A stretch of 7,678 nucleotides of DNA from Actinomycetales bacterium (GCA_012513165.1 JAAZCT010000021.1:1-7678); one strand, 5' to 3'; positions 1 through 5,626 are shown, counted from the first letter of the stretch. The notes: generated from the sequence alone by a model not told the origin. Translations and numbers: made by a program.

Positions 1-495
1 CACGATATCCATTTGAACGTCGAGCACGTTCGGGCCCAATCGGTCTCGGCCGCCTCACTCGGTCGGCCCCACGTCGCGGACGCGATGGTCGCTACGGGCC
101 AGGCCCGCGATCGTGACGAGGCGTTCGCGATGTGGCTGGCTCAGGGGCGTCCGGCGTACGTCCACAAGTACTCGATCGATTTGCCTCGCGCGATTCAATT
201 GGTGCTCGAAGCGGGGGGCAAGCCTGTGCTGGCTCACTGTTTGGCACGCGATAGCGCCGAATACGCAACAGACGAACTCTTCGAACAACTCGCCGACGTT
301 GGCTTGGTGGGCATCGAGATCGAACACCTCGACCACGGTGTGCTGGAACGCGCTCAATTGCGCGTGGTGGCGGATCGCTTCAACTTCGTGCAAACCGGTT
401 CGAGCGACTATCACGGCACCGGCAAGGGTCCGTCTTTTGCGTTGGGCGCCAACATGACCGAACCCGAAGAATACGAGCGCCTGTTCAGTTCCTGA
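1..495 (+). CDS. PHP-domain phosphoesterase, TrpH/YciV-like (C-terminal part, 5' end outside window)
   Basis: The reading frame is open from the first base to the TGA at 493-495, so this is the last 164 residues of a protein that starts upstream; the family is usually about 280-290 residues. Family resemblance is clear: a region with GRPHVADAMVATG, then PAYVHKYSID, then an AHCLARD block, and near the end GSSDYHG. In PHP enzymes of the TrpH/YciV type the His of the AH(P)xAR block and the Asp-His of the GSDxH block are metal ligands, so the C-terminal half of the metal site is present. Members hydrolyse nucleoside 3',5'-bisphosphates or the 5' ends of short RNAs in the cytoplasm. The usual Pro after the block's His is Cys here. 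The N-terminal HxH motif is not in the window, so the substrate class is inferred. It converges on the hydrolase gene, with 65 nt between stops. Confidence 0.88.
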   Translation, partial: HDIHLNVEHVRAQSVSAASLGRPHVADAMVATGQARDRDEAFAMWLAQGRPAYVHKYSIDLPRAIQLVLEAGGKPVLAHCLARDSAEYATDELFEQLADVGLVGIEIEHLDHGVLERAQLRVVADRFNFVQTGSSDYHGTGKGPSFALGANMTEPEEYERLFSS

Positions 496-535
496 GCCGG
501 CATAGAACTTCGGCCGCGTGGTGCTCAGGCTGAAC
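483..535. terminator. Bulged 13-bp hairpin between convergent genes
   Basis: GTTCAG (483-488) pairs with CTGAAC (530-535), and CCTGAGC (491-497) pairs with GCTCAGG (523-529). This gives 13 base pairs with a two-base bulge at 489-490. The 25-nt loop can form a further short CGGC/GCCG pairing (498-501 with 513-516). The hairpin covers the last codons and TGA of the PHP gene and lies 26 nt beyond the hydrolase stop, so it could end transcription from both sides. Neither strand shows a U-tract after the stem, so it is not a textbook intrinsic terminator. Confidence 0.55.
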
Positions 536-560
536 CGCGCGCCGAGTCGGGTGGGTGCTG

Positions 561-1400
561 TTAGTTGTTCGTGTATTTGTTGACGAACGGCAGCCACGCT
601 TGGGCGAGTTCCTCGGGAGCTTCAACGCCGGGGGAGTGCGCGGCTGAGGGCAAGATCTCGATCTCGGTTCCTAAGCGATGTGCCATGTCTTCTTGGGCTT
701 CCCACGGCCACGCGTCATCCGTCGCGCCACGAGCCACCCAAGCAGGGAGCCCGGTGGCTGCCACGCTCTCGATGATGTCTGGCGCTTCAAGCAGGTGCTG
801 CGTCATCGCCTTGAGTGAATCGGGGGAGTTCGAGGTGAACCGTTGCCCGAGGAAGCGCGTGATCTGTGCCGGGCGTTTGACGCCTTGATCGCGCATTTCG
901 TGAATTTGTGCCAGAGGCAACTTGCCGAGCGCATTCGACATGCGCTGCAGCGGCCGAGTATCGGAGTCGCCGAGCGCGCCCGGGCCGGAGCACACTAACG
1001 AAATCGTGGTGAGGCGCTCGGCATACATGGTGCTGAGTTCTTGAGTAACCAGCCCGCCAAACGAGTGGCCCATGATGTGCAGTGGCCCGCTGCGGAAGGC
1101 TGCTTTGGCTACGGCCATGGCGTCGTCGGCGAAACCGGCGAGACTGTAATCATCGTCGGGGCGTCCGGGGGACTCGTACTGGCCGCGTTGATCGAAAGCG
1201 ACGACGTCGAACCCTTCGGCTGCCAGCAACGGCAGCATGGGTGTGAAGTCTTCTTTGCTGCCCGTCCAGCCGGGAACAAGCAGAATGTTTCCTCGCCGAT
1301 GACGGGCCCGAGCGATGTGTGCCGCGTGAAGGGCACGTTCGGTGGCGACCCGAGTAGCGAACACGCCTTCGGGGATCTCCAGTGTCTTGGGGACGCTCAT
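561..1400 (-). CDS. Alpha/beta hydrolase
   Basis: A 279-residue cytoplasmic alpha/beta-hydrolase fold protein; I see no signal peptide or membrane segment. The order of motifs is complete: a glycine-rich oxyanion strand LLVPGWTGSKEDF (about 40-52), FDQRGQYES (69-77), the nucleophile elbow GHSFGG with Ser113, an acid in RGATDDAWP (Asp228 or Asp229), and the catalytic His255 in SAAHSP. An esterase, lipase or haloperoxidase-like role is possible; the substrate cannot be read from sequence. The frame stays open for 99 codons upstream, but that stretch lies inside the dehydrogenase gene. The ATG at 1398-1400 gives the family-like N-terminus and has AAAAAAGG about 6 nt upstream. Its A is also the last base of the upstream gene's TAA (TAATG), so translation is probably coupled and the two proteins are probably made together. 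Confidence 0.9.
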   Translation of the reverse strand: MSVPKTLEIPEGVFATRVATERALHAAHIARARHRRGNILLVPGWTGSKEDFTPMLPLLAAEGFDVVAFDQRGQYESPGRPDDDYSLAGFADDAMAVAKAAFRSGPLHIMGHSFGGLVTQELSTMYAERLTTISLVCSGPGALGDSDTRPLQRMSNALGKLPLAQIHEMRDQGVKRPAQITRFLGQRFTSNSPDSLKAMTQHLLEAPDIIESVAATGLPAWVARGATDDAWPWEAQEDMAHRLGTEIEILPSAAHSPGVEAPEELAQAWLPFVNKYTNN

Positions 1401-2158
1401 TAACGACCTTTTTTGGCGATTTTGGCGACCAAGCCGGAAGGCGCGTGCCGCGACAGGAACGCTAGGACTTTGTAACGAAGCGAAGGCACAGAGATGGGCT
1501 TGCCCTTTTTGAGGTCGCGCAGCGAGCCGCGAACAACGGCGTCTGAGGACAACCACATCCACTTGGGCACGTTCGCGATTTCTGCTTGCATGCGCTGGTG
1601 AAACTCGGTGCGCGTGAAGCCTGGGCACAACGCCTGGACGGTGATGCCGGCCGTTGAGTATTTGATGTTCGCCCACTGCGAGAGGTTGACGAGCCACGCC
1701 TTGTGCGCTGAATAGGTGCCGCGCGGAGTGAAGGCGGCGACGCTGGCCACGTTGATGATCGCGCCCCGACCACGGCCCACCATCGTTTTGAGGGCCGCGT
1801 CCATCAAGTGCATGGGCGCACGAACGAGCAAGTCGAGTTGACGGTCTTCGTCTGCAATATCTGTCGAGCCGAACCAGCGCGCCAAGGACGCCCCGGCGTT
1901 GTTCACCAGCAGGTCTACCGGGGCAGACGATTCAGTCAGACGCTCCGCCACACGGTCCATGCCCTCGGTGGTGGCCAAATCTGCGCTGATGACCTCGGCC
2001 GTGATCTTGTATTTGCGTTCCAAATCGGCCGCGAGCGCCTCGAGTCGCGCGGTGTCGCGTGCTACCAGAACCAGGTTCGAGCCCTGTTTGGCTAGCGCGC
2101 GGGCAAAAGAGTTTCCTATGCCTGCCGTAGCCCCCGTGATCAGTGCCGTGGTCGTCAT
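1400..2158 (-). CDS. Short-chain dehydrogenase/reductase (SDR family, DltE-like)
   Basis: A 252-residue classical SDR, NAD(P)H-dependent oxidoreductase of unknown substrate. Visible motifs are the Rossmann cofactor loop TGATAGIG (8-15), DL at 60-61, NNAG (86-89), catalytic Ser139 in NVASVAAF, and YSAHK with Tyr149 and Lys153, followed by PGFTRTEF (179-186), the usual region after the active site. The Ser-Tyr spacing is 10 rather than 13 residues; the block reading SVAGFxPRGTY is common in an actinobacterial subgroup, so this is not damage. The frame extends 33 codons further upstream, but that stretch has no SDR resemblance and runs across the intergenic region; MTTTALITGATAGIG is the natural start. 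There is no Shine-Dalgarno, while an extended -10 sits 6 nt before the ATG, so the mRNA is probably leaderless. It is first gene of a two-gene operon with the hydrolase. Confidence 0.93.
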   Translation of the reverse strand: MTTTALITGATAGIGNSFARALAKQGSNLVLVARDTARLEALAADLERKYKITAEVISADLATTEGMDRVAERLTESSAPVDLLVNNAGASLARWFGSTDIADEDRQLDLLVRAPMHLMDAALKTMVGRGRGAIINVASVAAFTPRGTYSAHKAWLVNLSQWANIKYSTAGITVQALCPGFTRTEFHQRMQAEIANVPKWMWLSSDAVVRGSLRDLKKGKPISVPSLRYKVLAFLSRHAPSGLVAKIAKKGR

Positions 2159-2164
2159 AGAGAA

Positions 2165-2173
2165 ATCATGCCA
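2165..2173 (-). promoter_or_regulatory. Extended -10 element for the SDR-hydrolase operon
   Basis: Read on the minus strand, TGG followed by CATGAT (one mismatch from TATGAT) ends 6 nt before the SDR ATG at 2158. That distance puts transcription start at the A of the ATG, as in actinobacterial leaderless genes. No good -35 is visible; the TGn extension may compensate. The element overlaps one arm of the inverted repeat at 2169-2177. Confidence 0.5.
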
Positions 2174-2216
2174 GTAGATGCCTAGAGGGTGGCTGGCTGG
2201 GACCGTCCTACTGGCA
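2169..2216. repeat. 9-bp perfect inverted repeat in a divergent promoter region
   Basis: TGCCAGTAG at 2169-2177 is repeated inverted as CTACTGGCA at 2208-2216, with 30 nt between. Each arm supplies the TGG and the first two bases of the outward-facing -10 element on its side, so the dyad is symmetric with respect to two divergent promoters. It could be an operator for a dimeric regulator controlling both directions, or simply two copies of the same promoter core. Arm centres are 39 bp apart. Confidence 0.6.
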
Positions 2217-2220
2217 GAAT
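2212..2220 (+). promoter_or_regulatory. Extended -10-like element for the ParA-like gene
   Basis: TGG followed by CAGAAT (4 of 6 to TATAAT, keeping the second A and the last T) ends 7 nt before the GTG at 2228. It mirrors the element on the other side of the dyad. If it is real, the ATG at 2219 lies inside the -10 and cannot be the start, so the two assignments stand or fall together. Confidence 0.4.
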
Positions 2221-2227
2221 GGCTTGT

Positions 2228-3034
2228 GTGTCGACCACCATAGCTTTCGCTAATCAAAAGGGCGGCGTCGCGAAGACCACGAGTGTGGCTTCCGTCGGTG
2301 CCGCGCTCATCGAGGCCGGACAGCGAGTTTTGCTCGTTGATATGGACCCGCAGGGCTCCTTGACGTTCTCCTTGGGCATTGATCCTGAAGACGTCGAAAC
2401 CTCGATCGCGGAGGTGCTGTTGGGCAAAGCGCCCGTCACTGACGCGATCGTGATTTCAGATGAGGGACTGAACCTCGTTCCTGCCACGATCGGCCTGGCT
2501 GCTGCCGAAGAAAGCCTCGTCTCGATGACGGGCCGTGAGCAGCGCCTGCGAGTTTCCTTGGCGAAGGTCGCAGACGACTACGACTGGATCCTGATCGACT
2601 GCCCGCCCGCGCTGGGTGTGCTGACTGTCGGATCGCTGTCAGCAGCCGACGAAGTGATTGTTCCCTTGCAAGCTGAGACGCTCTCGCACCGAGGCGTGGG
2701 CCAGTTGCTCGACACCATCCACGACGTGCGCCAGTTCATCAACCCGGATCTTGAGATCCGCGGAGTTCTGGCGACCATGTATGACGGTCGCACAGCACAC
2801 GCCCGCGCCGTGTTGGCAGCGATCGAAGAAACCTACGGATTGACCGTCTTGGAACCACCGATTCCCAAGACGATCCGGTTCGCCGAGGCGCCCGCGATCG
2901 GCCGGACGATTCTGTCTACTGCCAAGAGCCATAAAGGCGCCGAGGCGTATCGCCAGATTGCACAGGTGTTGATCGCTTCCTTGAAGCCAGCCAAGAAAAA
3001 TCCAGCTAAGAGGAAGCCAGTTAAGACGAAGTGA
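2228..3034 (+). CDS. ParA/Soj-like P-loop ATPase with a basic C-terminal tail (orphan)
   Basis: A 268-residue ParA-family ATPase of the short, Soj-like type with no N-terminal HTH. From the GTG start the protein reads MSTTIAFANQ followed by the deviant Walker A KGGVAKTT (11-18; signature Lys11 and P-loop Lys16). Then come DMDPQG (38-43), Walker B ILIDCPP (121-127) and PIPKTIRFAEAP (211-222), a block typical of Soj/ParA. Such proteins dimerise on ATP and bind DNA non-specifically. The last 16 residues (253-268) are half Lys/Arg with A and P between, resembling a histone H1-like tail, and probably add DNA or RNA affinity. No parB or parS-like cluster is next to it, so it is probably not the main chromosome-partition ParA; I recall a similar orphan near rhlE in mycobacteria. 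Other possible starts are the ATG at 2219 and the GTG at 2189. None has a Shine-Dalgarno; 2228 fits the promoter and the family N-terminus best. Confidence 0.92.
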   Translation: MSTTIAFANQKGGVAKTTSVASVGAALIEAGQRVLLVDMDPQGSLTFSLGIDPEDVETSIAEVLLGKAPVTDAIVISDEGLNLVPATIGLAAAEESLVSMTGREQRLRVSLAKVADDYDWILIDCPPALGVLTVGSLSAADEVIVPLQAETLSHRGVGQLLDTIHDVRQFINPDLEIRGVLATMYDGRTAHARAVLAAIEETYGLTVLEPPIPKTIRFAEAPAIGRTILSTAKSHKGAEAYRQIAQVLIASLKPAKKNPAKRKPVKTK

Positions 3035-3041
3035 CTCGCAC

Positions 3042-3069
3042 CCGAAAGCCGGTGTTACTCGGCTTTCGG
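3042..3069. terminator. Perfect 10-bp hairpin between convergent parA-like and helicase genes
   Basis: CCGAAAGCCG (3042-3051) and CGGCTTTCGG (3060-3069) form an uninterrupted 10-bp stem with an 8-nt loop. It starts 7 nt after the ParA-like stop. The loop holds the helicase TAA (minus strand, 3057-3055), and the right arm encodes most of the helicase's last residues (APKAE). It is symmetric and can act on both transcripts. No U-tract follows on either strand. Confidence 0.8.
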
Positions 3070-4554
3070 CGCGCTGTTTGACGTGCTGGCCGCCGCGTTT
3101 TGTCCGCCCGCGGGCTGTCCGCCACGAGTGCGGCGGCGCTGACGGTTGCGCTTGGGCTTGTCGCTGCTGTCACTCGATCCACCCGAGTTTTGCCCGCCCG
3201 AGTTGGACTGCTGGGAACGCGATTCGCCGGAACCGGAACGTCCTGAGCCGCCGCGGTTGCGCTGTTGGCCACCGGAGCGATTCGAACGGTTGTCCGAGCC
3301 GGAGCCCGAACGCGAGCCGCCAGACTTCGAGCCTTGGCTGTCTGCGCTCTTGGGAACGATGCGGCCGGTCACGTCACGGCTGATCTTCATATCCGTGAAC
3401 AAGTGATCCGAGGTGGAGTACGTTTCGACGGGTTCATCGAACGGCAAATCGAGTGCCTTGTTGATGAGCTTCCACCGCTGCAGATCGGCCCAGTCGACGA
3501 AGGTCACGGCCACGCCGCTGGCTCCGGCGCGACCTGTGCGGCCGATGCGGTGCACATAGGTCTTGTCGTCTTCAGGACACGTGTAGTTGATGACGTGGGT
3601 GATGCCGGCAACGTCGATACCGCGGGCGGCGACGTCGGTTGCAACCAAGATGTTCACCTTGCCGTCGCGGAAGCCTTGCAGGGCTTTCTCGCGGGCTTTC
3701 TGAGCCATGTCCCCGTGCAACGGCGAAGACTGGAAGCCGCGCTCTGAAAGATCGTCAGCGACACGCTGAGCGGCGCGCTTGGTGCGTGTGAACACGACCA
3801 CGCGGCCGACCTCGTCGGCCTGCAGAATACGGGCCACGACTTCAGGCTTATCCATTTCGTGCGCTTGCCACACGAACTGTTGCGTAGAGGGAACCGTCTG
3901 GTTCGATTCAGTGGACTCTGCGCGAATGTTCATCGCTTGGCGCATGTGCTGACGAGCCAGAGTGACGATCGCTGCCGGCATCGTGGCCGAGAACAGCATC
4001 GTTTGACGCGATTCGGGGGTGCGAGCCAGAAGCGCCTCAACGTCAGGCAAGAAGCCCAAATCGAGCATCTCGTCTGCTTCGTCGAGCACCAGGAAGTTAA
4101 CGTAGCCGATTTCGAGGTCGCCACGATTAACCAGATCCAGCACGCGACCGGGTGTGCCGATCACGATGTCGACGCCGGCGTCGAGCGCTTCGAGTTGCGG
4201 CTCGTAGGGAACGCCGCCGTAGATAGTCAGAGCGCGAACGTCCAGGTTCTTCGAGGCCGTAGCGACGTCGCCAGCGACCTGAATCGCCAGTTCGCGAGTA
4301 GGCGCGACGATCAGCGCTTGGGGTTTGCCGCGCTTGCGAACTTCAGGATCTGGGTTCGCAGCGATGCGCTGGATGACGGGAATGGAGAAGGCAAGAGTCT
4401 TGCCGGTGCCAGTGCGTGCTTGGCCGATGAGGTCAGTGCCTGCCAAGGCGACGGAGAGCGTCATCTCTTGGATGGGGAATGCTTCTTGAATGCCGACGGC
4501 GTCGAGCGCGTCGGTGATGGGCGCGATAACGCCCAACTCTGTGAAAGTAGTCAG
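3055..4554 (-). CDS. rhlE: DEAD-box ATP-dependent RNA helicase, RhlE/CshA-like
   Basis: A 499-residue DEAD-box helicase that unwinds RNA duplexes, in RNA decay or ribosome assembly. In numbering from the CTG at 4554: Q motif region FTELGV...FPIQ (4-29), motif I ARTGTGKT (46-53), Ia PTRELA (85-90), TPGR (134-137), II DEAD (158-161), III SAT (189-191), IV VVFTRTK (253-259), HGDM (280-283), V ATDVAARGID (305-314), VI HRIGRTGR (335-342). The last ~100 residues are a low-complexity Gly/Ser/Arg/Asn/Gln tail with a basic RNRQRRRTR patch, as often seen in actinobacterial RhlE and probably RNA-binding. The start is odd: relatives begin near TTFTELGV, and the only start-like codon there is CTG (4554-4552). 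The longer option is TTG at 4608, adding 18 unlike residues and having no ribosome site. The next TTG (4536) would delete the conserved Phe of the Q motif. The gene is certain; its first codon is not. Confidence 0.93.
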   Translation of the reverse strand: MTTFTELGVIAPITDALDAVGIQEAFPIQEMTLSVALAGTDLIGQARTGTGKTLAFSIPVIQRIAANPDPEVRKRGKPQALIVAPTRELAIQVAGDVATASKNLDVRALTIYGGVPYEPQLEALDAGVDIVIGTPGRVLDLVNRGDLEIGYVNFLVLDEADEMLDLGFLPDVEALLARTPESRQTMLFSATMPAAIVTLARQHMRQAMNIRAESTESNQTVPSTQQFVWQAHEMDKPEVVARILQADEVGRVVVFTRTKRAAQRVADDLSERGFQSSPLHGDMAQKAREKALQGFRDGKVNILVATDVAARGIDVAGITHVINYTCPEDDKTYVHRIGRTGRAGASGVAVTFVDWADLQRWKLINKALDLPFDEPVETYSTSDHLFTDMKISRDVTGRIVPKSADSQGSKSGGSRSGSGSDNRSNRSGGQQRNRGGSGRSGSGESRSQQSNSGGQNSGGSSDSSDKPKRNRQRRRTRGGQPAGGQNAAASTSNSAPKAE

Positions 4555-4621
4555 GGGACTGCTCAGATTTCTTGAGACGAAAATAATTACCTGCAGTCTA
4601 TCGCCCAATGCGAGTAGTCAG
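4530..4621 (-). repeat. Split direct repeat at and upstream of the helicase start
   Basis: On the minus strand, CTGACTACT is followed by TTGGGCG twice: 4554-4546 with 4536-4530 (9 nt between the blocks, inside the helicase coding start), and 4621-4613 with 4608-4602 (4 nt between the blocks, upstream). In total 16 bases match in two blocks, with a 5-nt length difference. The upstream copy is not in the helicase frame. It could be an old partial duplication of the gene's 5' end, or paired protein-binding sites. Confidence 0.55.
4580..4608 (-). promoter_or_regulatory. Candidate promoter of the helicase gene
   Basis: On the minus strand TTGGGC (4608-4603; matches the first three bases of TTGACA) is separated by exactly 17 nt from TATTTT (4585-4580; 4 of 6 to TATAAT). 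The stretch is clearly AT-richer than its surroundings. Transcription would begin near 4573, leaving about a 19-nt leader before the CTG at 4554 and excluding the TTG at 4608 as start. Confidence 0.45.
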
Positions 4622-4637
4622 CGTCACCGCGTCGCGC

Positions 4638-4643
4638 TACGCT
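4638..4643 (+). promoter_or_regulatory. -10 element of a probable leaderless promoter
   Basis: TACGCT fits the actinobacterial TANNNT -10 pattern and ends 6 nt before the ATG at 4650, so transcription would start at the A of the ATG. No Shine-Dalgarno precedes that ATG, which agrees with leaderless translation. No clear -35 is visible. Confidence 0.5.
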
Positions 4644-4649
4644 CCCATC

Positions 4650-5357
4650 ATGAGCTCTGACGAAACTCCTGAAACCCACGAAGGTGCCTTTAGCGATCCG
4701 CAATACCGCGCGGGTGTGATCGAACTTCTCGGCCTGCTGAGTTTCGGTGAACTCAGCGCGTGCGAACGCCTGACGAAAGATGCGACCATGGCGCCCGATC
4801 TGCGCACCAAGGCTCAGCTCTATGCCATGGCGGCTTCCGAGTGGGACCACTTCACGCAACTGCGCGCTCGGATCGAAGAGTTTGGTGAAGACCCCTTTGC
4901 AGTGATGGACCCGTTCCAAGAAACGTTCGAGCGGTTCCACACCAAGACCGAACCATCGAACTGGCTCGAGGGCATCCTCAAGGCCTATGTCGGCGATGGT
5001 TTGGCCGCAGACTTCTATGCAGAGATCGCCGCCTACCTCGATGCCGAGACACGTGACCTCGTGCTTGCCACCATGAGCAAGACCGGCAGCAGCCAATTCG
5101 TTGTTGACCAAGTGCGCGCCGCCATCGAAAAAGACCCCACGGTGGGTGGCCGGTTAGCGCTCTGGAGCCGCCGTCTCATGGGTGAAGCCCTCAGTCAAGC
5201 GCAAATGGTGGTGGCCGAACGAGACGACCTTGTTGCGGTTGTGGTGGGCGGTGTCGATCACCCTGGCGGTCTCGACCTGGCCTCAATCGGCCGGATGTTT
5301 ACCCGCATCACCGAGGCCCATGCCGAACGAATGAACGCGCTCGGACTTTCGGCGTAA
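4650..5357 (+). CDS. Ferritin-like fold protein, MiaE-like (tRNA hydroxylase-like)
   Basis: A 235-residue, mostly helical, cytoplasmic protein resembling the actinobacterial ferritin-like family described as MiaE-like (Pfam MiaE_2). MiaE itself is a diiron tRNA-(ms2io6A) hydroxylase, but for this branch the substrate is not established, so hydroxylation of tRNA is only an inference from the family. Residues compatible with a carboxylate-bridged metal site are Glu34 in SFGELSACERL, Glu64 and His67 as an ExxH in ASEWDHF, an acidic helix with Asp116 and Glu125, and late helices with Glu179 and His224. The ATG at 4650 begins MSSDETPE; an in-frame start at 4608 would add 14 residues (MRVVSVTASRYAPI) without family resemblance and would cover the -10 element. 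It is divergent from the helicase and converges on DUF3107, with 24 nt between stops. Confidence 0.85.
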   Translation: MSSDETPETHEGAFSDPQYRAGVIELLGLLSFGELSACERLTKDATMAPDLRTKAQLYAMAASEWDHFTQLRARIEEFGEDPFAVMDPFQETFERFHTKTEPSNWLEGILKAYVGDGLAADFYAEIAAYLDAETRDLVLATMSKTGSSQFVVDQVRAAIEKDPTVGGRLALWSRRLMGEALSQAQMVVAERDDLVAVVVGGVDHPGGLDLASIGRMFTRITEAHAERMNALGLSA

Positions 5358-5373
5358 CGCAATCGCGCACAAC

Positions 5374-5396
5374 GGCTCGGGTCAGAGACCGAAGCC
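5374..5396. terminator. Bulged hairpin between convergent MiaE-like and DUF3107 genes
   Basis: GGCTC (5374-5378) and GGTC (5380-5383) pair with GACC (5387-5390), GA (5391-5392) and GCC (5394-5396). This gives 10 base pairs with single-base bulges at 5379 and 5393 and a 3-nt loop. It begins 17 nt after the MiaE-like stop and covers the DUF3107 stop (5384-5382) and its last codons. No U-tract follows on either strand. Confidence 0.5.
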
Positions 5397-5603
5397 AACC
5401 TTGCGGCCGGTGTCCTCAGTGATGTGAAGGTACGCGATCTTGAGCGCAGGAACGGCCACAGTGTGGCCTTTGCTGTCTACCAAGGTGAATACGCGATCGT
5501 CTTCGACGGCTTTGTTGAACTGGCTGAGAACGTCCTCGCTGGACTTGTCTGTTTCGACAGTGAGTTCGCGGACGACGTGTTGGATACCGATCTTTACTTC
5601 CAT
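5382..5603 (-). CDS. DUF3107 family small protein (TB9.4-like)
   Basis: A 73-residue soluble protein. It matches, from memory of the family, the actinobacterial DUF3107 group that includes mycobacterial TB9.4 (Rv3208A): start MEVKIGIQHVVRELTVE, a central acidic helix, a strand region around HTVAVPALKIAYLHI (47-61), and the end GRKVGFGL. Strand-helix-strand alternation suggests a small alpha/beta fold. No catalytic motif, Cys pair or membrane segment is visible, and I know of no established function. It lies 23 nt downstream of the TetR stop in the same direction, so the two are probably one transcript. I see no convincing Shine-Dalgarno close to the ATG. The length is normal for the family, so the gene is intact. 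Confidence 0.9.
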   Translation of the reverse strand: MEVKIGIQHVVRELTVETDKSSEDVLSQFNKAVEDDRVFTLVDSKGHTVAVPALKIAYLHITEDTGRKVGFGL

Positions 5604-5626
5604 ACGTAACAGTGTGCGGTATCGAC

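Noticed and set aside
55..597. 180-codon minus-strand open frame over the PHP gene
   Set aside because: The opposite strand encodes a clear PHP-domain C-terminus in frame from base 1; this frame also overlaps the hydrolase end and shows no family features.
1401..1697. 99-residue N-terminal extension of the hydrolase
   Set aside because: It lies entirely inside the SDR gene; the ATG at 1400 has a ribosome site, a TAATG overlap and the natural hydrolase N-terminus.
2159..2257. 33-residue N-terminal extension of the SDR
   Set aside because: The cofactor loop of SDRs begins within the first ~15 residues; the extension crosses the divergent promoter and resembles no SDR.
2986..3034. AAG-rich near-repeats at the end of the ParA-like gene, considered as a DNA repeat array
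   Set aside because: They encode the Lys/Pro/Ala tail and are irregular; protein composition explains them.
3055..3345. Low-complexity helicase C-terminus, considered as frameshift or decay
   Set aside because: The frame is continuous to the stop and Gly/Ser/Arg/Asn-rich tails are normal in this helicase group.
3859..4575. 238-codon open frame on the plus strand opposite the helicase
   Set aside because: It is antisense to an unmistakable DEAD-box gene; the translation has no recognisable motifs and is explained by codon bias of the real gene.
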